Shown: piece by piece, positions 48,614 to 57,483 of the stretch
Layout: every line of letters begins with the position of its first letter
Numbering within the stretch: position 1 is the stretch's first letter
Source of the DNA: Actinomycetospora termitidis
Lineage (GTDB): Bacteria; Actinomycetota; Actinomycetes; Mycobacteriales; Pseudonocardiaceae
Direction of reading: 5' to 3'
Assembly (NCBI RefSeq): GCF_030286555.1
Contig: NZ_JASVWF010000003.1
Coordinates: 558,001-622,000 of the forward strand
Length of the DNA stretch: 64,000 nt
The notes under the pieces: generated by a model
The model's database searches: none
Told to the model about the DNA's origin: nothing
The model's input: only the letters and a program-made list of their open reading frames with translations
Program-made: the position numbers and the translations under genes

Positions 48614-49774
48614 TCAGCGTGAGTTGTGGGTCAGCTCCGCGGCCTGGATGCCCGGTTCGACGTTCGAGTCGCCGTGGATCGGCCCCTGCCGGTCCGACAG
48701 CGGGGTGCCGTCACCGCCCCACTGGTGGGCGATCATCTCCGCCGCGATCGACACCGCGGTCTCCTCCGGCGTGCGCGCGCCCAGGTCGAGCCCGATCGGG
48801 CTGGACATGCGCGCGAGCTCGCCGTCGGTCACCCCGGCCTCGCGCAGCCGCTCCAGCCGGTCGTGGTGCGTGCGCCGCGAGCCCATCGCCCCGATGTAGC
48901 CGATCTCGGGCAGGCGCAGCGCCACCTCGAGCAACGGCACGTCGAACTTCGGGTCGTGGGTCAGGACGGCGAGGGCGGTGCGACCGTCGATCCGGCCCGC
49001 CTCGGCCTCGGCGGCGAGGTAGCGGTGCGGCCACTCCAAGATCACCTCGTGGGCCTCGGGGAACCGGCTCGACGTCGCGAACACCGGCCGCGCGTCGCAG
49101 ACCGTGACCCGCATGCCGAGGAACGTGCCCATGCGCGCCACGGCGGCGGCGAAGTCGATCGCCCCGAAGACGATGAGGCGGGGCGGCGGCGCGAACGACT
49201 CGACGAAGACCCCGAGCCCCTCACCGCGGCGCTCGCCGTCGGTGCCGTAGGTGACCAGGGTGGTGCGCCCGGCCGCGAGCAGCCCGCGCGTGTCGTCGCG
49301 CACGGCGTCGTCGAGCCGCTCGCTGCCCAGCGAGCCCTCGACCCGGTCCGGCCAGACCACCAGGCGTCGTCCCACGCCCGGACCGGACACGATCGTCGCG
49401 GTCGCGACGGGCCGGTGGTCACGGACCGCGGCGGCGATCTCGCCGAGCTGCGGGTAGCTCTCCCGGTCGACCTGCTCGACGAACACGTCCAGGATGCCGC
49501 CGCAGGTCAGGCCGACGGCGAACGCGTCGTCGTCCGAGACGCCGTAGCGCTGCAGGGTCGGGTCCTCGCCGCGCAGGACGTCCGAGCCGAGCTCGTAGAC
49601 CGCGCCCTCCACGCAGCCGCCGGACACGCTGCCGACCGCCTGGCCGTCCGGCCCGACGAGCATCGAGGCCCCGGGCTGGCGGGGCGCGGAGCGGAAGGTG
49701 CCGACGACGGTGGCGAGCGCCGCCGAGCGACCCTCGTCCCACCATCCCTCGAGGGTTCCCAGCACGTCACGCAT
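48614..49774 (-). CDS. XdhC/CoxI-family molybdenum enzyme maturation factor
   Basis: A 386-residue XdhC/CoxI protein. The N-terminal XdhC domain (ALATVVGTFRSAPRQPGASM, GSVSGGCVEGAVYE, LTCGGILDVFVEQVD) and the C-terminal Rossmann domain (LIVFGAIDFAAAVARMGTF, YIGAMGSRRTHHDRLERLRE) are both present. It binds Moco and promotes its sulfuration before insertion into enzymes such as CoxL. Its start overlaps the coxE-like stop by eight bases, so coxD-coxE-coxI form one unit, 33 kb from coxSLM in this window. Confidence 0.92.
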   Translation of the reverse strand: MRDVLGTLEGWWDEGRSAALATVVGTFRSAPRQPGASMLVGPDGQAVGSVSGGCVEGAVYELGSDVLRGEDPTLQRYGVSDDDAFAVGLTCGGILDVFVEQVDRESYPQLGEIAAAVRDHRPVATATIVSGPGVGRRLVVWPDRVEGSLGSERLDDAVRDDTRGLLAAGRTTLVTYGTDGERRGEGLGVFVESFAPPPRLIVFGAIDFAAAVARMGTFLGMRVTVCDARPVFATSSRFPEAHEVILEWPHRYLAAEAEAGRIDGRTALAVLTHDPKFDVPLLEVALRLPEIGYIGAMGSRRTHHDRLERLREAGVTDGELARMSSPIGLDLGARTPEETAVSIAAEMIAHQWGGDGTPLSDRQGPIHGDSNVEPGIQAAELTHNSR

Positions 49775-50987
49775 CGGCGAGTACCTCCGTCAGCTCCTGC
49801 AGGGTGGCCAGCGAGTGTCCGGCCAGCAATCGGTCAACGTGCGGCAGGGCCGCGGCGATTCCCCCCTGCACCGGCTCGTACCCGCGCTTGCCGGCGTGCG
49901 GGTTGACCCACACGACCGTGTGCGCGAGGCGCGCCAGCCGTGCCATCTGCTCGCCGAGCAGGTCCGTGCCGCCCCGCTCCCAGCCGTCGGAGAACACGAC
50001 GACCACCGCACGACGGGCCACGCCGCGCTGCCCCCACCGGTCGAGGAACGCGGCCAGCACCTCGCCGAGCCGGGTGCCGCCCGACCAGTCGGGGATGGCG
50101 CTCCCGGCGTCGCGCAGCGCGCGCTCGGGGTCGCGCTGGCGCAGCTCGCGGGTCACCCGGGTCAGCCGCGTGCCGAGGGTGAACGTCTCCACCGCCTGGG
50201 GCGTCCGCCGGGTGAGCACGTGGGCGAAGCGCAGCAGCGCGTCCGCGTAGGGCGCCATCGACCCGGACACGTCGAGCAGGATCACCACCCGGCGGGGCCG
50301 TTCCCGACGCTGCCGCCGGGCCAGCCCGGGTATCTCCCCGGCGTGGCGCAGCGTCGCGCGCAGGGTGCGCCGCGCGTCGGGCTCGCCGCGTGGTCCGGGA
50401 CGCCGCCGCCGGGCCCGCCGTCGTGGGGGGTTCGGCGTGAGCAGCGCGAGCATCCGCCGCAGGTGCTCCCGTTCGCCGATCGTCAGCTCGGCGATGTCCC
50501 GGTCGCGCAGGACCTCCTCGCCGGAGGCCGCGACCTTGAGCTCGGGGACGTCGTCGTCCTGCTCCCCCTCCCCGGAGCGGCTCGGCGGGTTCAGCGCGGC
50601 GATCGTCGCGGTCCGCGGCTTCGGCGGGGCCGGGCGGCCCATCCGCTGGTCCCGCGGATCGGAGGAGAACCACGCGTGGAACGCCTGGTCGTAGCGCGCC
50701 ACGTCGTCCGGGTCGGAGCACAGCGTGAGCCGCCCCGCCCAGTACGTGGCCACCTCGCTCGCGACGTCGATCTCCCGCAGGGCCCGTAGGTAGGTGGCGG
50801 TGCGGTCGGGGGTGACGGGCACCCCGGCGTTGCGCAGCAGCCGGGTGAAGGCGACGAGGTCGCGCAGCACCGCGTCCTCGTCGGGTGCCGCCGTCAGCGA
50901 GTCGACGACCCCCGAGGCCAGCACCGCGCCGGCGTGCGGGCGGGGAGCAGGCGCGTCGCTGCTGCCGCCCCGGTCCATCGACGTCAT
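49767..50987 (-). CDS. coxE: CoxE-like VWA-domain protein
   Basis: A 406-residue VWA protein. The N-terminal region (LVAFTRLLRNAGVPVTPDRT) and C-terminal VWA fold (RRVVILLDVSGSMAPYADAL with the MIDAS DxSxS, then VVFSDGWERGG and HTVVWVNPHAGKRGYEPVQG) match CoxE. It acts with the MoxR-type ATPase encoded just upstream to load the metal site of the molybdenum hydroxylase. The ATG overlaps the coxD stop by ATGA. Confidence 0.9.
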   Translation of the reverse strand: MTSMDRGGSSDAPAPRPHAGAVLASGVVDSLTAAPDEDAVLRDLVAFTRLLRNAGVPVTPDRTATYLRALREIDVASEVATYWAGRLTLCSDPDDVARYDQAFHAWFSSDPRDQRMGRPAPPKPRTATIAALNPPSRSGEGEQDDDVPELKVAASGEEVLRDRDIAELTIGEREHLRRMLALLTPNPPRRRARRRRPGPRGEPDARRTLRATLRHAGEIPGLARRQRRERPRRVVILLDVSGSMAPYADALLRFAHVLTRRTPQAVETFTLGTRLTRVTRELRQRDPERALRDAGSAIPDWSGGTRLGEVLAAFLDRWGQRGVARRAVVVVFSDGWERGGTDLLGEQMARLARLAHTVVWVNPHAGKRGYEPVQGGIAAALPHVDRLLAGHSLATLQELTEVLADA

Positions 50988-51898
50988 GACGCGAGCAGGG
51001 CGTCCAGCGCGTCGCGGGCCCGGTCGGCGTCCTCGCGGTACTTCAGGACCGCCCCGAGCGTCGTCGTCGCCGACTCCAGGTCCAGGTGGCGCGCCCCGAT
51101 CAGCTCCAGGGCCGCCGCCCAGTCCAGCGTCTCGGCGACGCCGGGCGGCTTGAGCAGGTCGAGGCCGCGCAGCCGGTGGACGGCCTGCGCCACCTGCTGG
51201 GCGAGCTCGTCGGAGAGCTGCGGCATCCGCGACTTGAGGATCGCGACCTCGCGGGCCAGGTCGGGGTGCTCGAGCCAGAGGTAGAGACAGCGCCGCTTCA
51301 GCGCGTCGTGCACCTCGCGGGTGCGGTTGGAGGTCAGCACCACCAGTGGAGGGGTCTCCGCCCGCACCACCCCGATCTCGGGGATCGTCACCGAGTTCTC
51401 GGCCAGCACCTCGAGCAGGAAGGCCTCGAACTCGTCGTCGGCGCGGTCGACCTCGTCGACGAGGAGCACGCTCGGCGTGGTCTGCAGGGCCTGCAGCACG
51501 GGGCGGGCGAGCAGGAAGCGACGGTCGTAGAGGGAGGCCTCGACCGCGTCGGCGTCCAGCGAGTTCCCGGACGCCGAGGCGGCCGCCTCCGCGGTGCGCA
51601 GGTGCAGCAGCTGGCGGGGGAAGTCCCAGTCGTAGAGGGCCTGCGCGGCGTCGATCCCCTCGTGGCACTGCAGCCGCACCAGCGGGGCGCCGAGCACCTC
51701 GGCGAGCGCCTGGGCGAGGGCCGTCTTGCCGGTGCCGGGCTCGCCCTCGCAGAACAGCGGCCGCCCCATGCGCAGGGCGAGGAAGGCGGCGGAGGCGAGG
51801 CCGGAGTCGGCCAGGTACCCGGTACGTCCGAGGGCGGCGGCGACGGCGTCGGGCCCGTCGAATTCGGTGGCGGCTGTCACCGCTCCATCGTCCCCCAC
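50984..51898 (-). CDS. coxD: CoxD-like MoxR-family AAA+ ATPase
   Basis: A 304-residue MoxR ATPase. Walker A is CEGEPGTGKTALAQALAEVL, Walker B SVLLVDEVDRADDEFEAFLL, and the sensor motif VLTSNRTREVHDALKRRCLY. CoxD is the ATPase needed to build the Cu-S-Mo site in carboxydotrophs; in a form II setting it should still serve Mo-enzyme maturation. A GTG at 51880 is an alternative start. First gene of the accessory operon. Confidence 0.9.
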   Translation of the reverse strand: MGDDGAVTAATEFDGPDAVAAALGRTGYLADSGLASAAFLALRMGRPLFCEGEPGTGKTALAQALAEVLGAPLVRLQCHEGIDAAQALYDWDFPRQLLHLRTAEAAASASGNSLDADAVEASLYDRRFLLARPVLQALQTTPSVLLVDEVDRADDEFEAFLLEVLAENSVTIPEIGVVRAETPPLVVLTSNRTREVHDALKRRCLYLWLEHPDLAREVAILKSRMPQLSDELAQQVAQAVHRLRGLDLLKPPGVAETLDWAAALELIGARHLDLESATTTLGAVLKYREDADRARDALDALLAS

Positions 51899-52371
51899 GC
51901 GCGTCGGTGCTGCTCAGGTTGCTGTGGCACACGACGCAGGCGGACCGGCGACGGCCGTGACGAGGGCGACACATCCACCCTGAGTCACAACCGTGTGACA
52001 TCTGTTCGAACACGGTGTCACGCCCCGTTGACCTGCGTTAACGGCGAGCAGGAGCCGTTACAAGTCGCCGATGGGGTGAATACGGGGATTCTGAGAGAGG
52101 CTTGAAACCGGGCGTGTGCTCCGTACCGTTCGCTGTCGGCCACCAGTGAGGTGGCCACGGACCAGCCCCGGGGCCGCCGCGCCCGACGCCTGTCCAGCGT
52201 CCCCGGGTGACCCGACACGAGAGGTGCGGACCGGACAGGCCGAGCGAGCAGGGGCCTGGTGCGCCACCCATGGCGTACCCACGGTGAGACCGCGTGGAAC
52301 CGGTCGACGATCCGTCGGGGAGATCACTCCCGACCCGCTGCGGCGTGGGGCGCGGTGCGACGAGAGAGGTC
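51899..52371 (+). promoter_or_regulatory. Long leader region of rpf; riboswitch and MtrA-like sites possible
   Basis: About 473 bases between divergent genes. GTTGAC (52027), GTTAAC (52037) and GTTACA (52057) are hexamers spaced 10 and 20 bases, the style of an MtrA-type regulator site. Further on come GGGGTGAATACGGGG (52073-52087), which recalls the GGGUGAAU core of ydaO-type c-di-AMP riboswitches, and a hairpin GGCCACC-N5-GGTGGCC (52138-52156). Rpf genes in actinobacteria often have such leaders. I could not match the conserved 3' part of the motif, so the riboswitch call is tentative. Confidence 0.35.
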
Positions 52372-52989
52372 ATGCTTCGTAGTACCGATGAGTCGCTGGC
52401 GCGCGCCCTTACCCGCAAGGCGGCCCAGCTGACGCTGGTCGGCGCGCTCGCGGCCACCCCGCTCGCGCTCGCGGCCGGCACCGCATCCGCCGACACCGAC
52501 TGGGACGCCCTCGCCAAGTGCGAGAGCAGCGGCAAGTGGTCCACCAACACCGGCAACGGGTTCTCCGGCGGCCTGCAGTTCACCCCGTCCACGTGGAAGG
52601 CCTTCGGCGGATCGGGCAGCGCCCACAACGCCAGCCGCGAGGAGCAGATCCAGGTCGCCGAGCGGGTCAAGGCCTCGCAGGGCATGAAGGCCTGGCCGAC
52701 CTGCTCCAAGAAGACCGGCCAGACCTCGAACAAGGCGAACAGCGAGGGCAGCTCGTCGAAGTCCGGGTCGTCCGGGTCCACGTCCTCGAAGAAGAGCGGC
52801 GAGACCGAGTCGATCAAGGCCCCGGCTCCCTCCGCGGTGGCCCCGGCCGGGGGCTACACCGTGGCCTCGGGCGACACCCTGAGCTCTATCGCGTCCGCGC
52901 ACGGCGTCAGCTGGCAGCAGATCGCCCAGCGCAACGCCATCACGAACCCCGACACCCTCAGTGTCGGGCAGCAGCTCGCCCTGAGCTGA
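52372..52989 (+). CDS. rpf: Resuscitation-promoting factor (Rpf) with LysM domain
   Basis: A 205-residue secreted muralytic protein. The signal peptide (AAQLTLVGALAATPLALAAG) ends near residue 37 at TASAD; the Rpf lysozyme-like domain follows (TDWDALAKCESSGKWSTNTG, NGFSGGLQFTPSTWKAFGG) with the catalytic Glu in CESSG. A Ser/Lys linker leads to a C-terminal LysM (GYTVASGDTLSSIASAHGVS). It cleaves peptidoglycan and stimulates regrowth. Neighbouring moa genes and a helicase-associated gene recall the M. tuberculosis rpfA region. Confidence 0.95.
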   Translation: MLRSTDESLARALTRKAAQLTLVGALAATPLALAAGTASADTDWDALAKCESSGKWSTNTGNGFSGGLQFTPSTWKAFGGSGSAHNASREEQIQVAERVKASQGMKAWPTCSKKTGQTSNKANSEGSSSKSGSSGSTSSKKSGETESIKAPAPSAVAPAGGYTVASGDTLSSIASAHGVSWQQIAQRNAITNPDTLSVGQQLALS

Positions 52990-53001
52990 TCCACCACGCC
53001 T

Positions 53002-53038
53002 CGACCCCCGCCGGTGCCCCGAGCTCCGACGGGGGTCG
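53002..53038 (+). terminator. rpf terminator
   Basis: CGACCCCCG pairs with CGGGGGTCG around a GC-rich loop, 12 bases after the rpf stop. Confidence 0.75.
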
Positions 53039-53150
53039 TCGTGTGTGGTCCCCCCGCCGGGCGGCCGACTGTCAGGCCGGCCGTGTCGGGGATTCTCCGG
53101 CGGGTGCGCCCGCCGCCGGCCGTGGCCGCGACTTCTCCCGACCCGCGCGC

Positions 53151-53675
53151 TGCCTTGTCGCGGTGAATCACCACGACGAGCGTGTGCGGGTCCTGCCGAA
53201 TCGCCGCGACAAGGCTGACCGGGTGGCGACGCCGCCCGGCGACACGTCCCCTGTCGGCCACCCGGACCGCTCCGCCGGCGAGAGCATGTGCGGTTCCTGA
53301 CGTCCGCTTCCCCGAGCCGGGCCACCGATGACGTCGAGCTACGCGCCGCCGGGACCGGCCCACCACCTTGTCGCGGGGTTTCTGCGGCCGACCGCCGCCT
53401 TGTCGTTGTGAACCACAACGACAAGGTGCACCAGGTGCGCCGGTTCCCCGCGACAAGGTGCATCCGCCCGGTCGGCAGCTCCCCGGCCGTACCGCCGGCC
53501 CGCCCCGGTCGCCACCTTGTCGCGGGTTCTCCGCACCCGACCGCCGCCTTGTCGTTGTGAACCACAACGACAAGGTGCACCAGGTGCGCCGGTTCCCCGC
53601 GACAAGGTGCAGCGAGTCCGCCGGTTCCCCGCGACAAGGTGGGCCAGGTGCACCTGGTTCCCCGCGAGGAGGTGC
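53151..53675. repeat. Array of nested palindromes built on TTGTCG / CGACAA
   Basis: Two nearly complete 97-base units (53364-53460 and 53513-53609) each have outer arms CACCTTGTCGCGGG / CCCGCGACAAGGTG and an inner hairpin CCTTGTCGTTGTG / CACAACGACAAGG. A degenerate copy precedes them (53151-53216) and two partial right arms follow (to 53641 and about 53675). No gene is supported anywhere in the 711-base gap 52990-53700. Units could form cruciforms. Their origin and role are unknown. Confidence 0.85.
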
Positions 53676-53700
53676 ACCCCGCCGGGCCGCCGTCCGGGGC

Positions 53701-54144
53701 CTACGGGCAGTTGACCCATTCCTCGGAGCCGTCGGCGAACTCCTGGCGCTTCCACACCGGCAGCCGACGCTTCACCTCGTCCACGAGCTCGCTGCACGCG
53801 TCGAACGCCTCGCGGCGGTGCTCCCCCGCGACCGCGCAGGCCAGCGCCACGTCGCCGATCGCGAGCGGGCCGATCCGGTGCGACACCGCGATCGCCGTGA
53901 CCCCGGGGAAGCGGCCGGCCACGTCCGCGGCGACCTCCTCCACGACGGAGCCCGCCGACGGGTGGCCCTCGTAGTCCAGCGCGCGCACCGAGCGGCCGTG
54001 GTCGTGGTCGCGCACCACCCCGGAGAACGTGACGACCGCACCGCTGCGCGGGCCGTCCACCAGGGCGGCGTGCTCGGCCACGTCGAGCGGCTCCTCGCCG
54101 ACGGCCGCCCGGAGCACCGTGGCGGGTTCGGTCGGTGCACTCAC
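53701..54144 (-). CDS. moaE: Molybdopterin synthase catalytic subunit MoaE
   Basis: A 147-residue large subunit of molybdopterin synthase, which adds two sulfurs from MoaD to precursor Z. GAVVTFSGVVRDHDHGRSVR, LDYEGHPSAG, VSHRIGPLAIGDVALACAVA and VDEVKRRLPVWKRQEFADGS (with the catalytic Lys) are clear. The GTG at 54144 overlaps the mogA stop by GTGA and has GGGAGGGG in front. Last gene of a six-gene operon. Confidence 0.95.
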   Translation of the reverse strand: MSAPTEPATVLRAAVGEEPLDVAEHAALVDGPRSGAVVTFSGVVRDHDHGRSVRALDYEGHPSAGSVVEEVAADVAGRFPGVTAIAVSHRIGPLAIGDVALACAVAGEHRREAFDACSELVDEVKRRLPVWKRQEFADGSEEWVNCP

Positions 54145-54626
54145 TGGTGGTCCCCTCCCTGGATCTGGTCGACGGCGTGCTCGAGCACCGGCTCCAGCAC
54201 GGTCAACCCGTCGCGCACCCCGCCCGGGGAGCCGGGCAGGTTCACCACCAGTGTGCGCCCGGCGACGCCGGCCACGCCCCGGGAGAGCATGCTCGTGGGC
54301 ACCGTCCCGGCCCCCGCCGCCCGCACGGCGTCGGCGATCCCGGGCACCTCGTAGTCCAGCACCGAGCGCGTGGCCTCCGGCGTCCCGTCGGTCGGCGAGA
54401 TGCCGGTGCCGCCCGTCGTCAGGACCACCTGGACCCGATCGGCGACCGCCGCCCGCAGCGCCTCCGCCACCGGCTCGCCGTCGGGGACCACCTGCGGGTC
54501 GTCCGCGGTCCAACCGTGCTCGCGCAGCCAGTCGACGATCACCGGACCGCCGCGATCTGAGTACACCCCCGCGGACGCCCGGTTCGACGCCGTGATCACT
54601 CGCGCCCGCCGCAACGGCTCACTCAC
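54141..54626 (-). CDS. mogA: Molybdopterin adenylyltransferase-family protein (MogA/MoaB)
   Basis: A 161-residue protein that activates molybdopterin by adenylation before metal insertion. ITASNRASAGVYSDRGGPVI, VLTTGGTGISPTDGTPEATR and VVNLPGSPGGVRDGL are signature motifs. Distinguishing MogA from MoaB by sequence alone is uncertain; no separate MoeA is seen in the window. Its GTG abuts the moaC stop with no gap. Confidence 0.92.
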   Translation of the reverse strand: MSEPLRRARVITASNRASAGVYSDRGGPVIVDWLREHGWTADDPQVVPDGEPVAEALRAAVADRVQVVLTTGGTGISPTDGTPEATRSVLDYEVPGIADAVRAAGAGTVPTSMLSRGVAGVAGRTLVVNLPGSPGGVRDGLTVLEPVLEHAVDQIQGGDHQ

Positions 54627-55115
54627 CTATCGGCCCTCCGGTCGCGTCCAGACGCCCGACCGGCCGCCCTCCTTGCGCTCCAACCGCACACCGTCCATCG
54701 TCGCGGCCGGGTCGAGGGCCTTGACCATGTCGTGCAGGGCGAGCCCGGCCACCGACACCGCGGTCAGCGCCTCCATCTCCACCCCGGTGCGGTCGGCACT
54801 GCGGGCCGTCGCGGTGACGCGGACCTCGGACTCCCCCACCTCGAGGTCCACGGTGACCCCGGCCAGCGGGATCGGATGGCACAGCGGGACGAGGTCGGGG
54901 GTCCGCTTCGCGCCCATGATCCCCGCGATGCGCGCGGTGGCGAGCGCGTCGCCCTTGGGGACCGTGCCGTCGCGCAGCGCCGCGCAGACCTCCGCGGTGG
55001 TGCGCAGCACGCCGGAGGCCGTCGCGACGCGCCGGGTGACCTCCTTGTCGCCGACGTCGACCATGCGCGCGGCACCGGTCTCGTCGAGGTGCGTCAGTCC
55101 CTGCGGCGCCGTCAT
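54627..55115 (-). CDS. moaC: Cyclic pyranopterin monophosphate synthase MoaC
   Basis: A 162-residue enzyme completing precursor Z from the MoaA product. [40 protein letters not shown] (catalytic Lys), [19 protein letters not shown] and [20 protein letters not shown] are the family hallmarks. Its ATG overlaps the malic enzyme stop by ATGA, so a central-metabolism gene is translationally coupled into the Moco operon. Confidence 0.96.
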   Translation of the reverse strand: MTAPQGLTHLDETGAARMVDVGDKEVTRRVATASGVLRTTAEVCAALRDGTVPKGDALATARIAGIMGAKRTPDLVPLCHPIPLAGVTVDLEVGESEVRVTATARSADRTGVEMEALTAVSVAGLALHDMVKALDPAATMDGVRLERKEGGRSGVWTRPEGR

Positions 55116-56572
55116 GCGTCCTCCTTCTCGGCGGCACCCTCCGCGGACGCCGCCCCCGCGTCCAGGGCCTCCTGCACGGAGCCGTGCGCGTCCTCGCCCG
55201 CCTCGGCCACCTTGCGCACGGCCGAGGCCACCGCGGGCGACACCGTCGAGTCGAACACGCTCGGCACGATGAACAGCGGGTTCGGTTCGGCGACGACGTC
55301 GGCGATCGCGGCCGAGGCGGCGAGCAGCATCGCGTCCGTGATGCCGCGGGCCTGGGCGTCGAGCAGCCCGCGGAAGATGCCCGGGAAGGCGAGCACGTTG
55401 TTGATCTGGTTCGGGTAGTCCGACCGCCCCGTGGCAACCACCGCCGCGTGGTGCTGCGCGATGCCCGGATCGATCTCCGGGTCGGGGTTGGCCAGCGCGA
55501 ACACGATCGCGTCGTCGGCCATCCCCCGCACGTCGTCGGCGTGCAGCAGGTTCGGCGCCGAGACCCCGATGAACACGTCCGCCCCGGGCAGCGCGTCGTG
55601 CACGTCACCGGTGCGGCCCTCGGCGTTGGTCTGCTCGGCCACCCAGCGCAGCGACTCGTGAAGACCCGACCGGTCGCGGTGGATGATGCCGTCGACGTCG
55701 ACCGCGATCAGGTCGGCCGGCGCCAACGGCAGGAGCAGCCGGATGATCGCCGAGCCGGCCGCCCCGACGCCGCACACCACGATGCGGCAGTCCTCCGCGC
55801 GCTTGCCCACCACCCGCAGCGCGTTGCGCAGCGCCCCGAGCACGACGACGGCGGTGCCGTGCTGATCGTCGTGGAAGACGGGGATGTCGAGACTCGCGCG
55901 CAGGCGCTCCTCGATCTCGAAGCAGCGGGGCGCCGCGATGTCCTCGAGGTTGATCCCGCCGTAGACCGGCGCCAGGACCTCGACGGTGCGGATGATCTCC
56001 TCGGTGTCCTGCGTGTCCAGGCACACCGGCCACGCGTCGACGCCCGCGAAGCGCTTGAACAGCGCCGCCTTGCCCTCCATCACCGGCATCGCGGCCGCGG
56101 CCCCGAGGTTGCCCAGCCCGAGCACCGCCGAGCCGTCGGTGACCACCGCGACGGTGTTCCGCTTGATCGTCAGCCGACGCGCGTCGTCCGGCCGGCGCGC
56201 GATCGCCTGGCAGACCCGCGCGACGCCGGGGGTGTAGGCCCGGGAGAGGTCCTCACGGGTGCGGAGGCCGACCTTGGCGGTGACCTCGATCTTGCCGCCG
56301 AGGTGCACGAGGAAGGTCCGGTCCGACACGTTGCGGACCCGCACCCCGTCGAGCGCGCCCAGGGCCTCGGTGATCTCCTCGGCGTGCCGCTCGGACAGCG
56401 CGTTGCAGCTGATGTCGACGATGATCGAGTCGGGCCGGGACTCGACGACGTCGAACGCCGTCATCACGCCGCCGACGCGACCCACGGCCACCGCGAGATC
56501 GCCCGCCGCGGTGGCGCTCGGCGGCGCCTCCACGCGGGCGGTGATGGCGTAGCCGGGTCCGGGGACCGCCAC
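55112..56572 (-). CDS. NAD(P)-dependent malic enzyme with N-terminal ACT-like domain
   Basis: A 486-residue enzyme oxidatively decarboxylating malate to pyruvate. Residues 1-80 form an ACT-type regulatory domain ([20 protein letters not shown]). The catalytic part has [16 protein letters not shown] (Tyr), [20 protein letters not shown] (Lys), [20 protein letters not shown] (metal-binding acidic residues) and the NAD fold [20 protein letters not shown]. It is embedded between mocA and moaC with a four-base overlap on one side and three bases on the other. Confidence 0.93.
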   Translation of the reverse strand: MAVPGPGYAITARVEAPPSATAAGDLAVAVGRVGGVMTAFDVVESRPDSIIVDISCNALSERHAEEITEALGALDGVRVRNVSDRTFLVHLGGKIEVTAKVGLRTREDLSRAYTPGVARVCQAIARRPDDARRLTIKRNTVAVVTDGSAVLGLGNLGAAAAMPVMEGKAALFKRFAGVDAWPVCLDTQDTEEIIRTVEVLAPVYGGINLEDIAAPRCFEIEERLRASLDIPVFHDDQHGTAVVVLGALRNALRVVGKRAEDCRIVVCGVGAAGSAIIRLLLPLAPADLIAVDVDGIIHRDRSGLHESLRWVAEQTNAEGRTGDVHDALPGADVFIGVSAPNLLHADDVRGMADDAIVFALANPDPEIDPGIAQHHAAVVATGRSDYPNQINNVLAFPGIFRGLLDAQARGITDAMLLAASAAIADVVAEPNPLFIVPSVFDSTVSPAVASAVRKVAEAGEDAHGSVQEALDAGAASAEGAAEKEDA

Positions 56573-56575
56573 GGT

Positions 56576-57175
56576 TCAGCCCTCCTGCGCTCTCGTCGGT
56601 GACAGCCGGGCCAGGTCGGCCGGGGTGTCGACGTCGTCCCGGGTGGCGACGTCGCCGACCTCCACGGCCGCCACGTCGTCCCGCCCGGCAAGGTAGCCCC
56701 GCGCCCCGACATCGTCGTGCGCGGCGGCGGCCACCGCCGCCAGGTGGTCGCGTCCGAATACGACTGGATGGCCGGGCCGCCCCTCGTAGGCGCCCCGGAC
56801 GATGCCCTCGGGCGTCGCCGCGGCCGCGACCCGGGCCAGGGCCTCCGCTCCGATCCCCGGGGTGTCGACCAGCAGGACGAGCGCCGCGTCGACACCGTCG
56901 GGCAGTGCGCCGAGGCCCGCCCGCAGCGACTCGCCCATCCCGCGCTCCCACGCGGAGGCCCGGACCACGACGGCGTCCGGGTCGGCGGCGCGGACCACCG
57001 CGGACACCTGGTCGGCCGCCGCCCCCACCACGACGACGCGCGGGGACGACCCGCCGTCACGAAGGGCCCGCAGCGCCCGCACCACGAGAGGTTCGCCGTC
57101 CAGCACGACCAGCGCCTTCGGGGTGCCCATCCGGCGCCCGGCCCCCGCCGCGAGGAGGAGGCCGGCGACGGTCAT
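56576..57175 (-). CDS. mocA: MocA/MobA-like nucleotidyltransferase
   Basis: A 199-residue NTP transferase. The nucleotide-binding N-terminus AGLLLAAGAGRRMGTPKALV and LVLLVDTPGIGAEALARVAA, with PGHPVVFGRDHLAAVAAA, match MocA, which makes the cytosine dinucleotide form of Moco used by CoxL and xanthine dehydrogenases. The company of moaC/mogA/moaE and a CoxL in the window supports CTP:molybdopterin activity over other NTP transferases. Its ATG overlaps the preceding stop by one base. Confidence 0.85.
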   Translation of the reverse strand: MTVAGLLLAAGAGRRMGTPKALVVLDGEPLVVRALRALRDGGSSPRVVVVGAAADQVSAVVRAADPDAVVVRASAWERGMGESLRAGLGALPDGVDAALVLLVDTPGIGAEALARVAAAATPEGIVRGAYEGRPGHPVVFGRDHLAAVAAAAHDDVGARGYLAGRDDVAAVEVGDVATRDDVDTPADLARLSPTRAQEG

Positions 57176-57381
57176 CAGCGATTGATCTCCGTGTGCGGGT
57201 GCTCGTAGCCGAGCTGCTCCGCCGACAGGGGGAACTCGACCTCGCCGAACGGCGAGGCCGCGCCCTGGGTGGGCGCCATGAGCTCGGTGATCGGGTGGCC
57301 ACCGTCGACCTGGGGCCACCACGGGTCCTGACGGGGCTCGACGGCCTTCTCGGTCCGCTCACCGTCGCTCTGCGCTGCCAC
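57175..57381 (-). CDS. Small conserved-looking hypothetical protein
   Basis: A 68-residue protein with no recognised domain. It is hydrophilic with a compact motif core: DPWWPQVDGGHPITELMAPT, then GEVEFPLSAEQLGYEHPH. No signal peptide or membrane segment is visible. A GGAGG site precedes the start, and the stop overlaps the mocA start, so it leads the Moco operon. Its position divergent from the helicase-associated gene parallels the small ORF in the M. tuberculosis rpfA-moa region (Rv0863 as I recall); homology is not shown. Confidence 0.65.
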   Translation of the reverse strand: MAAQSDGERTEKAVEPRQDPWWPQVDGGHPITELMAPTQGAASPFGEVEFPLSAEQLGYEHPHTEINR

Positions 57382-57483
57382 CGGTTCCTCCCTGGTCGCG
57401 TGATCGGCCTCCAGTCTGCCGCACCGGACGCCCGTCCGGCGACCGCACCGCCCCCACGATCAGCAGCGATTAACCTGGTAGGG

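Noticed and set aside
53151..53675. CRISPR array
   Set aside because: Repeats are long nested palindromes with irregular spacing, no uniform spacers, and no cas genes in the window.
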